Shown: positions 29,418-38,834, counted from the stretch's first letter. The stretch: DNA of 64,000 nt from Portibacter lacus (GCF_021533215.1 NZ_JAJNKA010000012.1:124001-188000), one strand, 5' to 3'. The notes: generated by a model from the letters alone, not told the origin. Numbers and translations: made by a program.

Positions 29418-30314
29418 ATGAAAACTACGCTTTTAACAACCTTATTAATCCTAGGTTTAGGATTTTCCAACAGCATTTTTGCGCAGGACGATTGTCCTCA
29501 GAAAAATAAAATGAAAGATGGATCTTGTTTGACAATTGTTTATCCTACTGCTGAAGCTGCAGCTAAGGCAGTAAGCGCACCTGCAGAAGTTCTTGTTCTT
29601 ACAGAAAGTACCGACGGAGCATCGAATGGTACTTATATAGCTCAGTTTGCATGTAGTGAAACAGAAGTCATCTTCACAAAAGGTGGACCTTGTAATTGTT
29701 CAGGATATGATGGAACAATCTTAGGAACCTTTAGATTTACCCAAGCAGATATGACTTGTAAATACGACGAAAGAGGAGTGCTTCCTGTAGAATTCTCTTT
29801 CTTTAAAGTTGCTTCAGACAGAGATATGGCAATACTTTCTTGGGCTACAGCATCTGAAACTGAAAATGATGGTTTTTATGTAGAGAAAAGTAACGATGGT
29901 AAGTTTTTCCAAGAATTCGCTTTTATCGTTGGTGAAGGAAATTCAACGGAAGAAGTGAATTATGAGACTACAGATAGAGATCCATTTTCAGGTGTTAATT
30001 ACTACCGATTAAAGCAAGTAGACTATAATGGAAGTGAAAGATATTCTAAAATCGTGAAATTAGATTTGAGAGATAAGAATGGCGCACTTGTTAATTTTAA
30101 TGCGAACAACAATGAACTAGTGATTCGTTCAGAGAAGAAACTAGTATCTATAGAAATCTATGATATGGGTGGAGTAAGAGTGCATAAGTCTACCTTTGAC
30201 AAGAATGCGAATGAACATACAATTAGCTTGAGTAACCAGAATACGGGTCACTTTGTCGCTGTTATTACGGACGAAAATGGATCAGTAGAAACAAGCAAGT
30301 TCGTGAAAATGTAA
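29418..30314 (+). CDS. Secreted protein with T9SS type A sorting domain
   Basis: A 298-residue protein with signal peptide MKTTLLTTLLILGLGFSNSI (cut near Phe-Ala-Gln). A cysteine-containing N-terminal part (about 24-120) is followed by a fibronectin-like segment common in T9SS cargo (DMAILSWATASETENDGFYV and NYYRLKQVDYNGSERYSKIV). The C-terminal type A sorting domain (about 220-298) contains IEIYDMGGVRVHKST and ends in SVETSKFVKM. It should cross the outer membrane by type IX secretion and be anchored or released. Own transcript; convergent with menE. Confidence 0.88.
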   Translation: MKTTLLTTLLILGLGFSNSIFAQDDCPQKNKMKDGSCLTIVYPTAEAAAKAVSAPAEVLVLTESTDGASNGTYIAQFACSETEVIFTKGGPCNCSGYDGTILGTFRFTQADMTCKYDERGVLPVEFSFFKVASDRDMAILSWATASETENDGFYVEKSNDGKFFQEFAFIVGEGNSTEEVNYETTDRDPFSGVNYYRLKQVDYNGSERYSKIVKLDLRDKNGALVNFNANNNELVIRSEKKLVSIEIYDMGGVRVHKSTFDKNANEHTISLSNQNTGHFVAVITDENGSVETSKFVKM

Positions 30315-30326
30315 AAATTCCATAAA

Positions 30327-31286
30327 CTAAAGTTCTGAAAGCTGCTGGGGCGTAAGTCTCCGCAGCTTTCCATTTTCAGTATAACTGAATTCTTCTACCA
30401 GATGGATGTGCTTAGGTTTTTCATACTTACTTAGGTTCTTAAAAAGGGGGGGTGTTGCTTTGGTAATCATTACGAGTTTTTCACCCAGAATGTCATCACT
30501 AACTTTTGTTAAATAAAACTCTCCATCGAATTCTAATTTAATTTTCTCCTCGATTTCTTCTATTAATAATTTTAACCCACCAGAATTAACCACATTGTCC
30601 TTTCGTCCTTTCCAGATCATTTTTTTGGGTCCTTTTAAGTCCACGATGTCATTCGTTAGCAATGGCTGATCCAGAATTTCGGGCGCATGAATAATAAGCT
30701 GGCTTTCGACATTGACCTCAAAATCTACATTATCCAAAGCATGGAATGCTATTTCTGATTTGCTCAGATTCTTCACTGCAATATGACTAATCGTTTCCGT
30801 CATACCATAACTATGGTAGAACTGTCCGGTTTCTTCATGAATTTTTTCTAAAAGTGATGTAGGAACAGCCGAACCACCGAGTAGTATCTTATCTATTTTT
30901 CTGAGTTGATTTAGGCTGCTTGGATTTTGATAAATAGAGGCGAGCTGAGAAGGGGTAAGAGAACAGAACTGAATATTTTTTTCTAGGTCAATGTTATAAA
31001 AAGGATCTAACTTAGGTTCTATATATTCGAGTTTGAGATTTCCTATGATAGATCGAATGATCAACATGGTTCCTCCGATCTTGTCAGCAGGAATAGCTAG
31101 CAGAACACGATCATTTTCCTTGAGCCCGAAGTAGGAAAGTGAGATTCTAGCAGAAGCAGCCATTTTGCTTTTTTCAAGTAGAATTACTTTTGGTTTTCCA
31201 GTGCTCCCTGAGGTAGTAATCTCAAAGAATTCTGAGGTATCATTCCATTTGTCATAGACTGCTTCTATTTTCTCAAAGTAGCTCAT
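30327..31286 (-). CDS. menE: O-succinylbenzoate-CoA ligase
   Basis: Acyl-adenylate-forming enzyme activating o-succinylbenzoate for menaquinone synthesis. The AMP-binding P-loop is TTSGSTGKPKVILLEKSK (about residues 24-41). HSYGMTETISHIAVK and the late WKGRKDNVVNSGGLKL hinge region are present, with the catalytic Lys near the end in ENGKLRR. At 319 residues it is much shorter than the ~450-490-residue classical MenE; short forms lacking N-terminal subdomains are usual in Bacteroidota. It overlaps menC by 14 bp; last gene of menFDCE. Confidence 0.93.
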   Translation of the reverse strand: MSYFEKIEAVYDKWNDTSEFFEITTSGSTGKPKVILLEKSKMAASARISLSYFGLKENDRVLLAIPADKIGGTMLIIRSIIGNLKLEYIEPKLDPFYNIDLEKNIQFCSLTPSQLASIYQNPSSLNQLRKIDKILLGGSAVPTSLLEKIHEETGQFYHSYGMTETISHIAVKNLSKSEIAFHALDNVDFEVNVESQLIIHAPEILDQPLLTNDIVDLKGPKKMIWKGRKDNVVNSGGLKLLIEEIEEKIKLEFDGEFYLTKVSDDILGEKLVMITKATPPLFKNLSKYEKPKHIHLVEEFSYTENGKLRRLTPQQLSEL

Positions 31287-32292
31287 CTAATTGCCATTGT
31301 CGATTTGGATTATAATGAATATGCTCTCCTTGGATTTCTAGGGGGGAATCTATGTTATTAGTGTATAAACTACCTGTTCCTAAGCCTTGATGACCATTCG
31401 GATTTTTGATATAGGTCCACTGACTAATTGCATTAAGTCCGATATTACTTTCTAATGCAGAAGTCGCCCACCAATCTATTCCTAATTTTTCTGCTTCAGA
31501 TATCCATTCATCAGAAGACTCGAAACCACCTACAAGGCTTGGTTTTAGAATAATGTAAGGTGGTTTGATGGTTTCTAAAAGTTTCTTCTTATCAACTAAA
31601 TTAAGCACTGGGATAAGCTCTTCGTCCAGAGCAATATCGAGTGGGCTTACTTCGCACAACCTAGCCATCTCTGCTTCTTGTCCCGCTTTAATGGGTTGTT
31701 CAATAGAATGAAGTGATAATTCACTTAATCTTTTGAGTTTTTCAAGTGCTTCAGCAGGTGAAAATGCACCATTAGCATCAACCCTAAGAATTAAGTCAGA
31801 TGCTGGATACTCCTTTCTAATTCTGGCTAATATTTCTAATTCGTCTTGAAAATTGATGGCGCCGATTTTCATTTTCAGGCAGGTAAAGCCTCTTTTTAAT
31901 AGATCGTTTATCTGGGATTTCATAAAATCTGGTGCGCCCATCCATATCAGCCCATTTATTGGAATTCCATCCCTTCCTTGGGAGAAAGCGGATTCATATA
32001 TCATACGTTGTCCTCCATTAGCATGATCTAGCTTAGCCATTTCTAATCCAAAGCGAATGGATGGAAATGCCATCAGATCGATCTCAGGATTGTTAACTAC
32101 CGTGTCTAGCTGATCTTCATAATCTGGTCGATCATCAATGCTTAATCCTGAAAGCGGACTGCATTCGCCTATTCCGATCTTTCCTTCTTCTTCCAGGATC
32201 AGATAGTAGGTAGGTTTTTGTTTCAAAACACCACGTGATGTTCCGCTCGGACGCTTAAAATTTAAGATTCTTTTCTTCCAGCGTATTCTCAC
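31273..32292 (-). CDS. menC: o-Succinylbenzoate synthase
   Basis: Enolase-superfamily dehydratase making o-succinylbenzoate from SHCHC. Catalytic Lys is in GFTCLKMKIGAINF; metal ligands are in LRVDANGAF, HSIEQPI and ALDEELIP, followed by the second Lys in PPYIILKPSLVGGF. A length of 339 is normal. It overlaps menD by 4 bp and menE by 14 bp, showing tight coupling. Confidence 0.95.
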   Translation of the reverse strand: MRIRWKKRILNFKRPSGTSRGVLKQKPTYYLILEEEGKIGIGECSPLSGLSIDDRPDYEDQLDTVVNNPEIDLMAFPSIRFGLEMAKLDHANGGQRMIYESAFSQGRDGIPINGLIWMGAPDFMKSQINDLLKRGFTCLKMKIGAINFQDELEILARIRKEYPASDLILRVDANGAFSPAEALEKLKRLSELSLHSIEQPIKAGQEAEMARLCEVSPLDIALDEELIPVLNLVDKKKLLETIKPPYIILKPSLVGGFESSDEWISEAEKLGIDWWATSALESNIGLNAISQWTYIKNPNGHQGLGTGSLYTNNIDSPLEIQGEHIHYNPNRQWQLDELL

Positions 32293-33980
32293 ACTTTCGT
32301 CCTTTTGTAGATGAAAGAAAAATAGTCCTTAAGCACTTTGTCATTTATCACTGGCGGAGTGAAAACTTCTAGAATCTTAGCTTTTTCTGAAGTGTTGTAG
32401 AAGGATTTTAAGACCTCGCTTAATTCGTTTTCATTCTCAGCGGTTAAGTATTCTAAGTCAAATTTCTCAGCATTTTTTTCACCAGTCATATCATGACTTG
32501 CTTCAAAATAGCTGGAAAGTTGAGGAGTGTCTGAAGGTCCTTTTATAATTCTGAAGATACCGCCTCCTTTGTTATTAATGATGATGATTCTTAAGTTGGG
32601 ATTGATATACTTGTGCCATAATCCATTACTATCGTAAAGAAAACTTAAGTCACCCGTAACTAAAGTAGTAATGCCTAGATAATGATGTGCCGCTCCGCAT
32701 GCGGTGGACGTGCAGCCTTCGATACCTGAAACACCTCGATTAGCAAAATAAGAAATGTCTTTTCGCTGATTAAAGAGTTGGACATACCGAACTGACGCGC
32801 TATTGCCCATCTGAAGCATTGAATTAAATGGTAGCTCAGGTAGTATTAAGCTAAAAGCCTTTAGATCACTGAACGCCGCATCGCGTATAAATAAGTCATG
32901 CGCTTCACAACATGCTACTTCTCGTTCATTATATGTTTTTTGAAAATCAAATGGAATATGATGCTCTATAGGAATAAAGGTGGTCAGAAAGTCAACTGGC
33001 GCCATCTTGATATGATGTGTCAAATGCTGAAAAGTATCATTCGGATCATTGATGCTGTCGACATGCCAGTGTGATTTTATGGACATTCGATGGAGCAACG
33101 CCTTCACCTTTTTAGAGATAATAGAGTGACCAAATGAAAGTAGCAAATCCGGTGTGAAATCATCTAATTTTCCTTCATCAAAACTTTCGATCAGGCGGTC
33201 TATACATTGAAAAATAATATCTCCATTAACATTGCTATGCGATTCCGAAAGCACGACGACTGAAGGATCTTCGGCAAGTTGGTTGATCTTTTTATTTATC
33301 ACATCATTGTTAGGTAGCATTCCACAGATGATCATTTTCTTATCATGTGATGCCCAGATTGCCTGTAATTCCTTTAAACTAGAGTTGGTTAAGGTTCTCC
33401 TTGTTTCTACTGGTGTAATGATTTTAGGAAGGTGATCATTTGCTTCCCTATCATACAATGGTTCTTCCAGCGGAATATTGATATGAACAGGACCAGGAAC
33501 TGCACTATGAGCCAGATTAATCGCTTCATTTATGATTCGATCATTATACCATTGGTCCTCTTTAGTATGGATGCTTTGAGGAAGCTGAAAACTTTTCAAA
33601 ACGTAGTTGTCATAGATGTTTTGCTGACGTAAACTTTGTCCAGCACCTTGGTCTATCCATTGTACAGGGCGATCGGCAGTCAGAATAATCATCGGAATTC
33701 TTTGATAATAAGCTTCCGCAATGGCTGGGGCGTAATTCAAGGTTGCTGTTCCAGAAGTACAGCAGATTACACTGGCTATCCTGGATTGTTGAGCAAGACC
33801 TAACGCAAAAAAGCCAGCAACCCTTTCATCTGTAATTTGGAAGTGATGAAAGTTTTTATTGTTGTCAAATTCAATAGCCAGAGGAGCATTACGAGATCCT
33901 GGAGAAAGTACAATATTCTTTATATCCTTTAGTTCACAGATCTTAACAAGAGACTGTACTGATTTTTTTGTTGTCGACAT
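32289..33980 (-). CDS. menD: SEPHCHC synthase
   Basis: Thiamine-diphosphate enzyme adding a succinic semialdehyde unit from 2-oxoglutarate to isochorismate. ICELKDIKNIVLSPGSRNAP opens the protein, and the conserved Glu region is ITDERVAGFFALGLAQ. QWIDQGAGQSLRQQ and the ThDP/Mg motif TLVTGDLSFLYDSNGLWH with a following NNKGGGIF are present. The length of 563 is typical. It overlaps the upstream menF by 38 bp. Confidence 0.97.
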   Translation of the reverse strand: MSTTKKSVQSLVKICELKDIKNIVLSPGSRNAPLAIEFDNNKNFHHFQITDERVAGFFALGLAQQSRIASVICCTSGTATLNYAPAIAEAYYQRIPMIILTADRPVQWIDQGAGQSLRQQNIYDNYVLKSFQLPQSIHTKEDQWYNDRIINEAINLAHSAVPGPVHINIPLEEPLYDREANDHLPKIITPVETRRTLTNSSLKELQAIWASHDKKMIICGMLPNNDVINKKINQLAEDPSVVVLSESHSNVNGDIIFQCIDRLIESFDEGKLDDFTPDLLLSFGHSIISKKVKALLHRMSIKSHWHVDSINDPNDTFQHLTHHIKMAPVDFLTTFIPIEHHIPFDFQKTYNEREVACCEAHDLFIRDAAFSDLKAFSLILPELPFNSMLQMGNSASVRYVQLFNQRKDISYFANRGVSGIEGCTSTACGAAHHYLGITTLVTGDLSFLYDSNGLWHKYINPNLRIIIINNKGGGIFRIIKGPSDTPQLSSYFEASHDMTGEKNAEKFDLEYLTAENENELSEVLKSFYNTSEKAKILEVFTPPVINDKVLKDYFSFIYKRTKV

Positions 33981-35034
33981 GTTTTGGTAAAATATCGGTC
34001 AAGGTAGACATTTTTACATTTGTTTCTTCCCATTCCTTATCAATATCTGATTCAGGTGTAATTCCACCACCTCCGAAAAATGAAACTTGATGATTAGCAA
34101 TTTTCATGCAACGTAGATTGATGAAAAGGTTAAATTGGTTGATATCATCTACATATCCTAAGAAACCACAATAATAGGATCTCTCATGCTGCTCCACTTC
34201 ATAGATTAAGTCTAAAGATTGTTCTTGGGGCAGCCCAGAAATAGCTGGAGTAGGGTGGAGTTTATTTAAAAAAGGGACAATGCTTTGCGGAGGGATTTCT
34301 ATCTCAAAGTCTGATTTTAAATGATATACCTTGCCCGTATTATTTGTTCTTACACTAGACTTTTCGAAAGGCAAATCCATAGATTCGCAAAGGGATATAA
34401 TGTGCTTTTCTACCAATCGGTGTTCATCTATCTCTTTTCGAGTCCATTCTGGAGCGGCCTTCTTTGGATCTATTTTTAAAGTACCAGCAAGAGCAACTGT
34501 TTTTGCTTTTTGCTGATGATAGGAGAGTAATAATTCTGGACTTGCTCCCATCCATATTCCATCCCCAGGAATGTGAACTACATACACAAAAGCCTTAGGG
34601 TAATGGTCGATTAAGTTTTCAAAAAAGGATTCGATATTTAATTCGCCAGATAATTCTTCCGTTTTGATTCTGGAGTAAATAGCTTTCTTAATACCTTGAC
34701 TCTTAAATGTTTCTAAATACTTGTTGAGGTCTTTGATGTACTCTTCTTGTCCTACTTCATACAGCAATTGAGGTCTGATTTCAGGTGCGTTTAATGTAGG
34801 CAAATCTAAATCTTGCTTTTCCTTTGAATGATAGTCGAAAATATAATCAGGAGAGAAAAATAAGGGAGAGGATTCCTCTCTTTTTGAAAATGGAAAGATG
34901 TAAAATCCTTTTTGAGATATTGTAAGATCATCAACCAAAGAAAGCGGTGATTTCTGGATAATAAAAGTTGTTTCTTGTCCAGGTTCTCTGAAAATTACAA
35001 AAGGAATATTTTTAGATATTAAGTCTTTGACCAT
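33943..35034 (-). CDS. menF: Isochorismate synthase
   Basis: Chorismate-to-isochorismate isomerase that starts the menaquinone branch. The chorismate-binding domain covers about residues 100-360, with KKAIYSRIKTEEL, DGIWMGASPELLLS, KTVALAGTLKID, EHRLVEKHI and LHPTPAISGLPQE, ending with FVGGG-like SFFGGGGITPESD. The frame extends upstream to 35124, but that stretch is hydrophobic and unlike the family; ATG at 35034 (MVKDLISKN) gives 363 residues. EntC is an alternative name, but the men genes that follow settle the pathway. Confidence 0.95.
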   Translation of the reverse strand: MVKDLISKNIPFVIFREPGQETTFIIQKSPLSLVDDLTISQKGFYIFPFSKREESSPLFFSPDYIFDYHSKEKQDLDLPTLNAPEIRPQLLYEVGQEEYIKDLNKYLETFKSQGIKKAIYSRIKTEELSGELNIESFFENLIDHYPKAFVYVVHIPGDGIWMGASPELLLSYHQQKAKTVALAGTLKIDPKKAAPEWTRKEIDEHRLVEKHIISLCESMDLPFEKSSVRTNNTGKVYHLKSDFEIEIPPQSIVPFLNKLHPTPAISGLPQEQSLDLIYEVEQHERSYYCGFLGYVDDINQFNLFINLRCMKIANHQVSFFGGGGITPESDIDKEWEETNVKMSTLTDILPKHVDNKKISTVSC

Positions 35035-35199
35035 AACCGCTCTTTCTTGTCGTAAAATATAACAGTAAAAATGAAAAATTGTTATTTGAAAGGACAAAAA
35101 TACATCGCTAAAGATGAAAGTCAATTAAAATATGATGAATTGGAATCTACTTCAAGTGAGATGTCTCATATTCACCATAATATAAGAGCATCTTTTTAT

Positions 35200-35207
35200 T
35201 ACATTTG
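35200..35207 (+). promoter_or_regulatory. -7 box before the S15 peptidase gene
   Basis: TACATTTG fits TANNTTTG, 25 bp before the ATG at 35233. It lies in the divergent region between menF and this gene. No matching -33 box. Confidence 0.4.
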
Positions 35208-35232
35208 TAAGCTTGATATAAAATAACTGAAT

Positions 35233-37050
35233 ATGAATTATAGAATCCTGATTTTCCTTTTCACATTGACGATAACTCAAATGAGCTTCGCTCAAGTCGG
35301 TCCAATTATAGAAAATGGAGAAGCTCAAATAGTACCTGAATTTTCTGATAGAACTAAATACATCAGACACGATCTATGGGTAGAAACAGAATTTGATACA
35401 GATGGAGATGGAATACTAGATAGAATGCATGTGGATGTAACGCGACCGTGGCAGACAGATTCTATGGATTTGAAACTTCCAGTTATTTATGCAAGTAGTC
35501 CTTATTATGCAGGGACACAAGGAAATGTTCCGGGAGCATTTTGGGATGTGCGTCATGAGCTTGGAGAGAAAGCTGGACCTAGAACTCAAGCACCAGTTAA
35601 ACGAAGAGGAGAAAGACCAGTCATTTCTAATGATGAAATTGACAAGTGGGTACCAAGAGGTTATATTGTTGTACACTCTTCTTCTCCAGGAACCGGACTT
35701 TCGGATGGTGTTCCAACTGTGGGTGGTGATAATGAATCATTAGGGCCTAAATCAGTTATCGAATGGTTGTCAGGAAAGGATAATGGTTATACAGAAGGAA
35801 AAGGTGGTGAGAAAGTGAAAGCTTTTTGGTCTACAGGAAAAGTAGGAATGACGGGAACGTCTTACAATGGCACTTTGCCACTTGCAGCAGCGACTACAGG
35901 AGTGGAAGGATTAAAAGCGATCATTCCGATTGCACCTAATACATCTTATTATCACTACTACCGATCGAATGGCTTGGTAAGGTCACCTGGGGGATACTTA
36001 GGGGAAGATATCGATGTACTTTTTGATTTTATTTACAGCGGTGACGAAAGCAAGCGGCCATATGGAATGGCTACTGTAAGAGATAAAGAAATGGCAGAAG
36101 GAATGGACCGGGAGACTGGAGATTATAACGATTTCTGGGCAGGAAGAGATTATGTGAATGATATGGGACCGATGAAGGCTGCATTATTAATGTCTCATGG
36201 TTTTAATGACTGGAATGTAATGCCTGAGCATAGTTATAGAATATACAAAGCTGCGAAAGAGAAAGGGATTCCACATATGGCATACTACCACCAAAATGGC
36301 CACGGAGGTCCACCGCCATTATGGTTAATGAATAAGTGGTTTACGAAGTACTTACATGGTGTAGATAATGGTGTAGAAAAACTTCCTAGAGCGTACATCG
36401 TAAGAGAAAATGATGATCGTGAGAAACCAACAGAATATGCTGATTATCCGAATCCAGATGCGAAAGATGTTGATCTTTATCTTACGCCAGGTGCTCCTGA
36501 GACAGGAAGCCTTTCGTTAAATAAAGGTGCAGGTGGAAAAGAAACGCTTGTTGATAATTTTTCATTTGATGGAGCTTCATTGGCTAAAGCGGAGATTACG
36601 AATCACCGATTGCTTTACCTCACTCCAGTGCTTGAAAAACCAGTTCATATTTCTGGGGAAGCAAAAATTAACATCAAACTTGCAGCTAATGCTAAGGCTG
36701 CAAATTTATCTGTATGGTTAGTTTCACTACCTTGGAATGATGGAAGAAGATCTAAAATCACAGATAATATCATCACAAGAGGATGGGCTGATCCACAGAA
36801 TCATCGATCTATTTCAGAAAGTGATCCACTTGTACCAGGAAAGTTTTATGAGTTCTCTTTTAATTTACAACCTGATGATCAGATCATCAGAAAAGGACAA
36901 CAAATAGGGCTGATGATATTTTCAAGTGATAAGGAATTTACTTTATGGCCAGATCCAGGAACAGAACTTACAGTAGATCTAGGAAGTACGGTTTTGACTT
37001 TGCCAGTAGTAGGTGGAGAAAAAGCACTTCAGGAAGCCATAGTTGAGTAA
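35233..37050 (+). CDS. Exported Xaa-Pro dipeptidyl-peptidase-like S15/CocE hydrolase
   Basis: A 605-residue serine hydrolase with a signal peptide (MNYRILIFLFTLTITQMSFA). The nucleophile is in GMTGTSYNGTLPLAAATTG, the acid in LMSHGFNDWNVMPEHS and the His in YYHQNGHGGPPPLW. A C-terminal jelly-roll domain (about 400-600) matches the PepX_C fold. Family members release X-Pro dipeptides or cleave esters and amides. An exported form points to periplasmic peptide breakdown. A calcium-loop-like DTDGDGILDRMH lies near the N-terminus. Monocistronic by spacing. Confidence 0.9.
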   Translation: MNYRILIFLFTLTITQMSFAQVGPIIENGEAQIVPEFSDRTKYIRHDLWVETEFDTDGDGILDRMHVDVTRPWQTDSMDLKLPVIYASSPYYAGTQGNVPGAFWDVRHELGEKAGPRTQAPVKRRGERPVISNDEIDKWVPRGYIVVHSSSPGTGLSDGVPTVGGDNESLGPKSVIEWLSGKDNGYTEGKGGEKVKAFWSTGKVGMTGTSYNGTLPLAAATTGVEGLKAIIPIAPNTSYYHYYRSNGLVRSPGGYLGEDIDVLFDFIYSGDESKRPYGMATVRDKEMAEGMDRETGDYNDFWAGRDYVNDMGPMKAALLMSHGFNDWNVMPEHSYRIYKAAKEKGIPHMAYYHQNGHGGPPPLWLMNKWFTKYLHGVDNGVEKLPRAYIVRENDDREKPTEYADYPNPDAKDVDLYLTPGAPETGSLSLNKGAGGKETLVDNFSFDGASLAKAEITNHRLLYLTPVLEKPVHISGEAKINIKLAANAKAANLSVWLVSLPWNDGRRSKITDNIITRGWADPQNHRSISESDPLVPGKFYEFSFNLQPDDQIIRKGQQIGLMIFSSDKEFTLWPDPGTELTVDLGSTVLTLPVVGGEKALQEAIVE

Positions 37051-37159
37051 AAACCAAATCATTAGATTTGATTTTAGAAGATTTGTTATGAAAAAATCCT
37101 AGCAAAACATTCAGTAAAATTAGGCCATTGTGTGAGAACAATATATAATTTTTCTTAAA

Positions 37160-37324
37160 CTAAGTAAGGTTATGAATTTCTTCAAAATACCATGCCATAT
37201 CTTCTTCGAAACGGAGAATCTCAGCCAATGATTGAGTGTCAATTTCCACATCTAGATTATTATTAACCTTATTAATTGTATCTGAGAAATCATACTTCAT
37301 TTTGCTTAAATTATTTCGTTCCAT
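37160..37324 (-). CDS. Very small protein B of the phytochrome cluster
   Basis: A 54-residue acidic protein (MERNNLSKMKYDFSDTINKV...) ending FEEIHNLT, with a probable C-terminal helix rich in Glu and Trp/Phe. An upstream ATG at 37345 would overlap the previous gene, but the ATG at 37324 sits one base after that gene's TAA (TAATATG), the arrangement expected for coupled translation. No family recognised and no membrane segment. Same strand as bphO, bphP and the response regulator, so a role with them is inference only. Confidence 0.5.
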   Translation of the reverse strand: MERNNLSKMKYDFSDTINKVNNNLDVEIDTQSLAEILRFEEDMAWYFEEIHNLT

Positions 37325-37325
37325 A

Positions 37326-37514
37326 TTACACTCTAAATATTTCATCGAATTTTAGTATCAAGAGTTCAAGTTTGGAAATTAACTCTTCTTCATTAAAATT
37401 ATAAACTTGAAAATTGTTCTTCAATTGAACTTTCTGAAAAAGTGCAGTATCTTTTTTGTCAACATTAAGAACATTGTTCGGTACTGTTTCTAATTTCATC
37501 ATTCTAGCTTCCAT
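37326..37514 (-). CDS. Very small protein A of the phytochrome cluster
   Basis: A 62-residue soluble protein (MEARMMKLETVPNNVLNVDK...) ending in LLILKFDEIFRV, with a likely amphipathic C-terminal helix (EEELISKLELLILKFDEIF). It starts with ATG 146 bp after the heme oxygenase stop and is followed directly by the second small gene. No family was recognised. A protein-binding partner of the sensor kinase or regulator would fit the size and position, but nothing in the sequence proves it. Confidence 0.5.
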   Translation of the reverse strand: MEARMMKLETVPNNVLNVDKKDTALFQKVQLKNNFQVYNFNEEELISKLELLILKFDEIFRV

Positions 37515-37620
37515 TGTGGTTAATATTAAAGTGATTAATTTACAATCCCATTAACCAAGTTTGTGCCAATTTTTTAAGTAGTTGATATTTAGTGAGTTAC
37601 GAAGATGTGCCAAGGGGTAT

Positions 37621-37658
37621 ATTGATTAAATATGAGAATTTGATGATATTTAATCAAT
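37621..37658. other. 13-bp perfect inverted repeat behind bphO
   Basis: ATTGATTAAATAT (37621-37633) is the exact complement of ATATTTAATCAAT (37646-37658), separated by 12 nt. It lies 2 bp past the heme oxygenase stop and 107 bp before the small-protein start. No T-run follows, so it could be an attenuating hairpin, an mRNA-processing or stability structure, or a protein-binding site. Confidence 0.5.
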
Positions 37659-37660
37659 AA

Positions 37661-38239
37661 CTAAGTGTTGGATTGGATTTGAAATATTTGTTCAAAAATT
37701 AGTTTGCTGTAAGTGCTTAACTCTTCATCTGTAATGGTCATAGGGTAGTATTGAATTTCTTTTTTGAATTCATTCCATCTAGGTTGCAAGTGCGACATTT
37801 TTTCAAGAAAAATGGTTGAAGCTTCTGGTATATTTTGACTTACATATTTTAGAATCATCATGGAGCCTAAGCTACTTCCTAAAAAAGTATATAAAAGAGC
37901 GATAAGGTAATCTGGATGATAGGATTGATCAGAGATAGGTGTAATAGATGATTCTGTTTTTTCTATTTCTAAATTTAAAAAATTGAGACGAATATCTTCA
38001 GCTAATTCAGTTAATCCTAAATCAAAATCGAGAAAATGATAAAGTTGCGAATCTGAAAAATTTATCTTTTCACTAAACAACATTTGATTAGTTTGTCTAG
38101 TAACGAGGAGCCAATTTTGATAATCCTTTAAATCAAAAGTTTTATTTCTGATTTTGTTGCCGATGCCTCCATTATCAAGTTTTTGGTGAATTGGCATGGT
38201 AGCCGCTCTTAGCAGGTCTAGAATAGGACTAGATGACAT
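37661..38239 (-). CDS. bphO: Biliverdin-producing heme oxygenase
   Basis: Opens heme to biliverdin IXa, the chromophore of bacteriophytochromes. LLRAATMPIHQKLDNG near the N-terminus matches the proximal-helix LRxAT..xHxxL motif with the heme-ligand His. YTFLGSSLGSMMILKYV matches the distal-helix GSxLG motif. The ATG at 38239 (MSSSPILDLL) overlaps the response regulator gene by 11 bp and gives 192 residues; a TTG at 38275 would add 12 unconserved residues. Overlap with the regulator and closeness to the phytochrome gene support the role. The family is divergent in sequence, so the call rests on motifs plus context. Confidence 0.85.
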   Translation of the reverse strand: MSSSPILDLLRAATMPIHQKLDNGGIGNKIRNKTFDLKDYQNWLLVTRQTNQMLFSEKINFSDSQLYHFLDFDLGLTELAEDIRLNFLNLEIEKTESSITPISDQSYHPDYLIALLYTFLGSSLGSMMILKYVSQNIPEASTIFLEKMSHLQPRWNEFKKEIQYYPMTITDEELSTYSKLIFEQIFQIQSNT

Positions 38240-38762
38240 TTTGGATATTGTTTTCGATAATTTTGAGGCATTCAAGTATTTGTTCTTTAGGAGCGTTTAA
38301 CTCTAATTTCCTGCTAGCTTTTTGCACATTTAATCTGATGAGATTTAAGTATTCACTTTTATCAAGATCAGCTTTTATCTGAGCTTTACCTTCTTCTAAG
38401 ATATTAAAAACAGTTCTGTAAAGGTCTTGAATATTGTCTTTTAGCACATAACCATTTGCTCCTTTAAGGATTGTTTGAGCAACTTTTTCCTCGTTATTAA
38501 GCGCACCAGTTACAAAGATAAAGGGAACATTCCATGATTTTCGTGATTCTATTAAAATATCTAGTCCATTACAATCTCTCATTTCATAATCGCAAAGGAT
38601 GATATCCGGTTTAACCCAAGTAACTCGCTCTTTATAATCTGCAAGTCCTTCACCAAGAATGAAGGTGGCATTCGGAAAATGTTTCTTAAGCTTTGCTTTT
38701 ATAAGTTCTCTATCCGAACTTGTGTCGTCTATAATTAATATGTTTATAATTTCGTCGTTCAT
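38229..38762 (-). CDS. Single-domain response regulator of the phytochrome kinase
   Basis: A 177-residue protein. The receiver domain (about 5-125) has the acidic pair DDTS, the phosphoacceptor Asp in IILCDYEMRDCNG (about residue 57), the Thr in FIFVTGALNNEE and the Lys in GYVLKDNIQDL. The C-terminal 50 residues are helical (SEYLNLIRLNVQKASRKLEL) without a DNA-binding domain, so the output is probably protein-protein. It lies 109 bp downstream of the kinase and overlaps bphO. A Rcp-type partner of the phytochrome is the likely role. Confidence 0.88.
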   Translation of the reverse strand: MNDEIINILIIDDTSSDRELIKAKLKKHFPNATFILGEGLADYKERVTWVKPDIILCDYEMRDCNGLDILIESRKSWNVPFIFVTGALNNEEKVAQTILKGANGYVLKDNIQDLYRTVFNILEEGKAQIKADLDKSEYLNLIRLNVQKASRKLELNAPKEQILECLKIIENNIQNVI

Positions 38763-38834
38763 GATCTTAATTATGAAGCAAGATATTTATTATTCTGTCT
38801 AAAATAAATAATATTTCATATAAAAAATAATGCG

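Noticed and set aside
35035-35124. N-terminal extension of menF up to 35124
   Set aside because: The hydrophobic stretch is unlike isochorismate synthases and covers the likely promoter region.
35416-35743. Frames on both strands inside the S15 peptidase gene
   Set aside because: Overlap a gene with intact catalytic motifs; composition is not protein-like.
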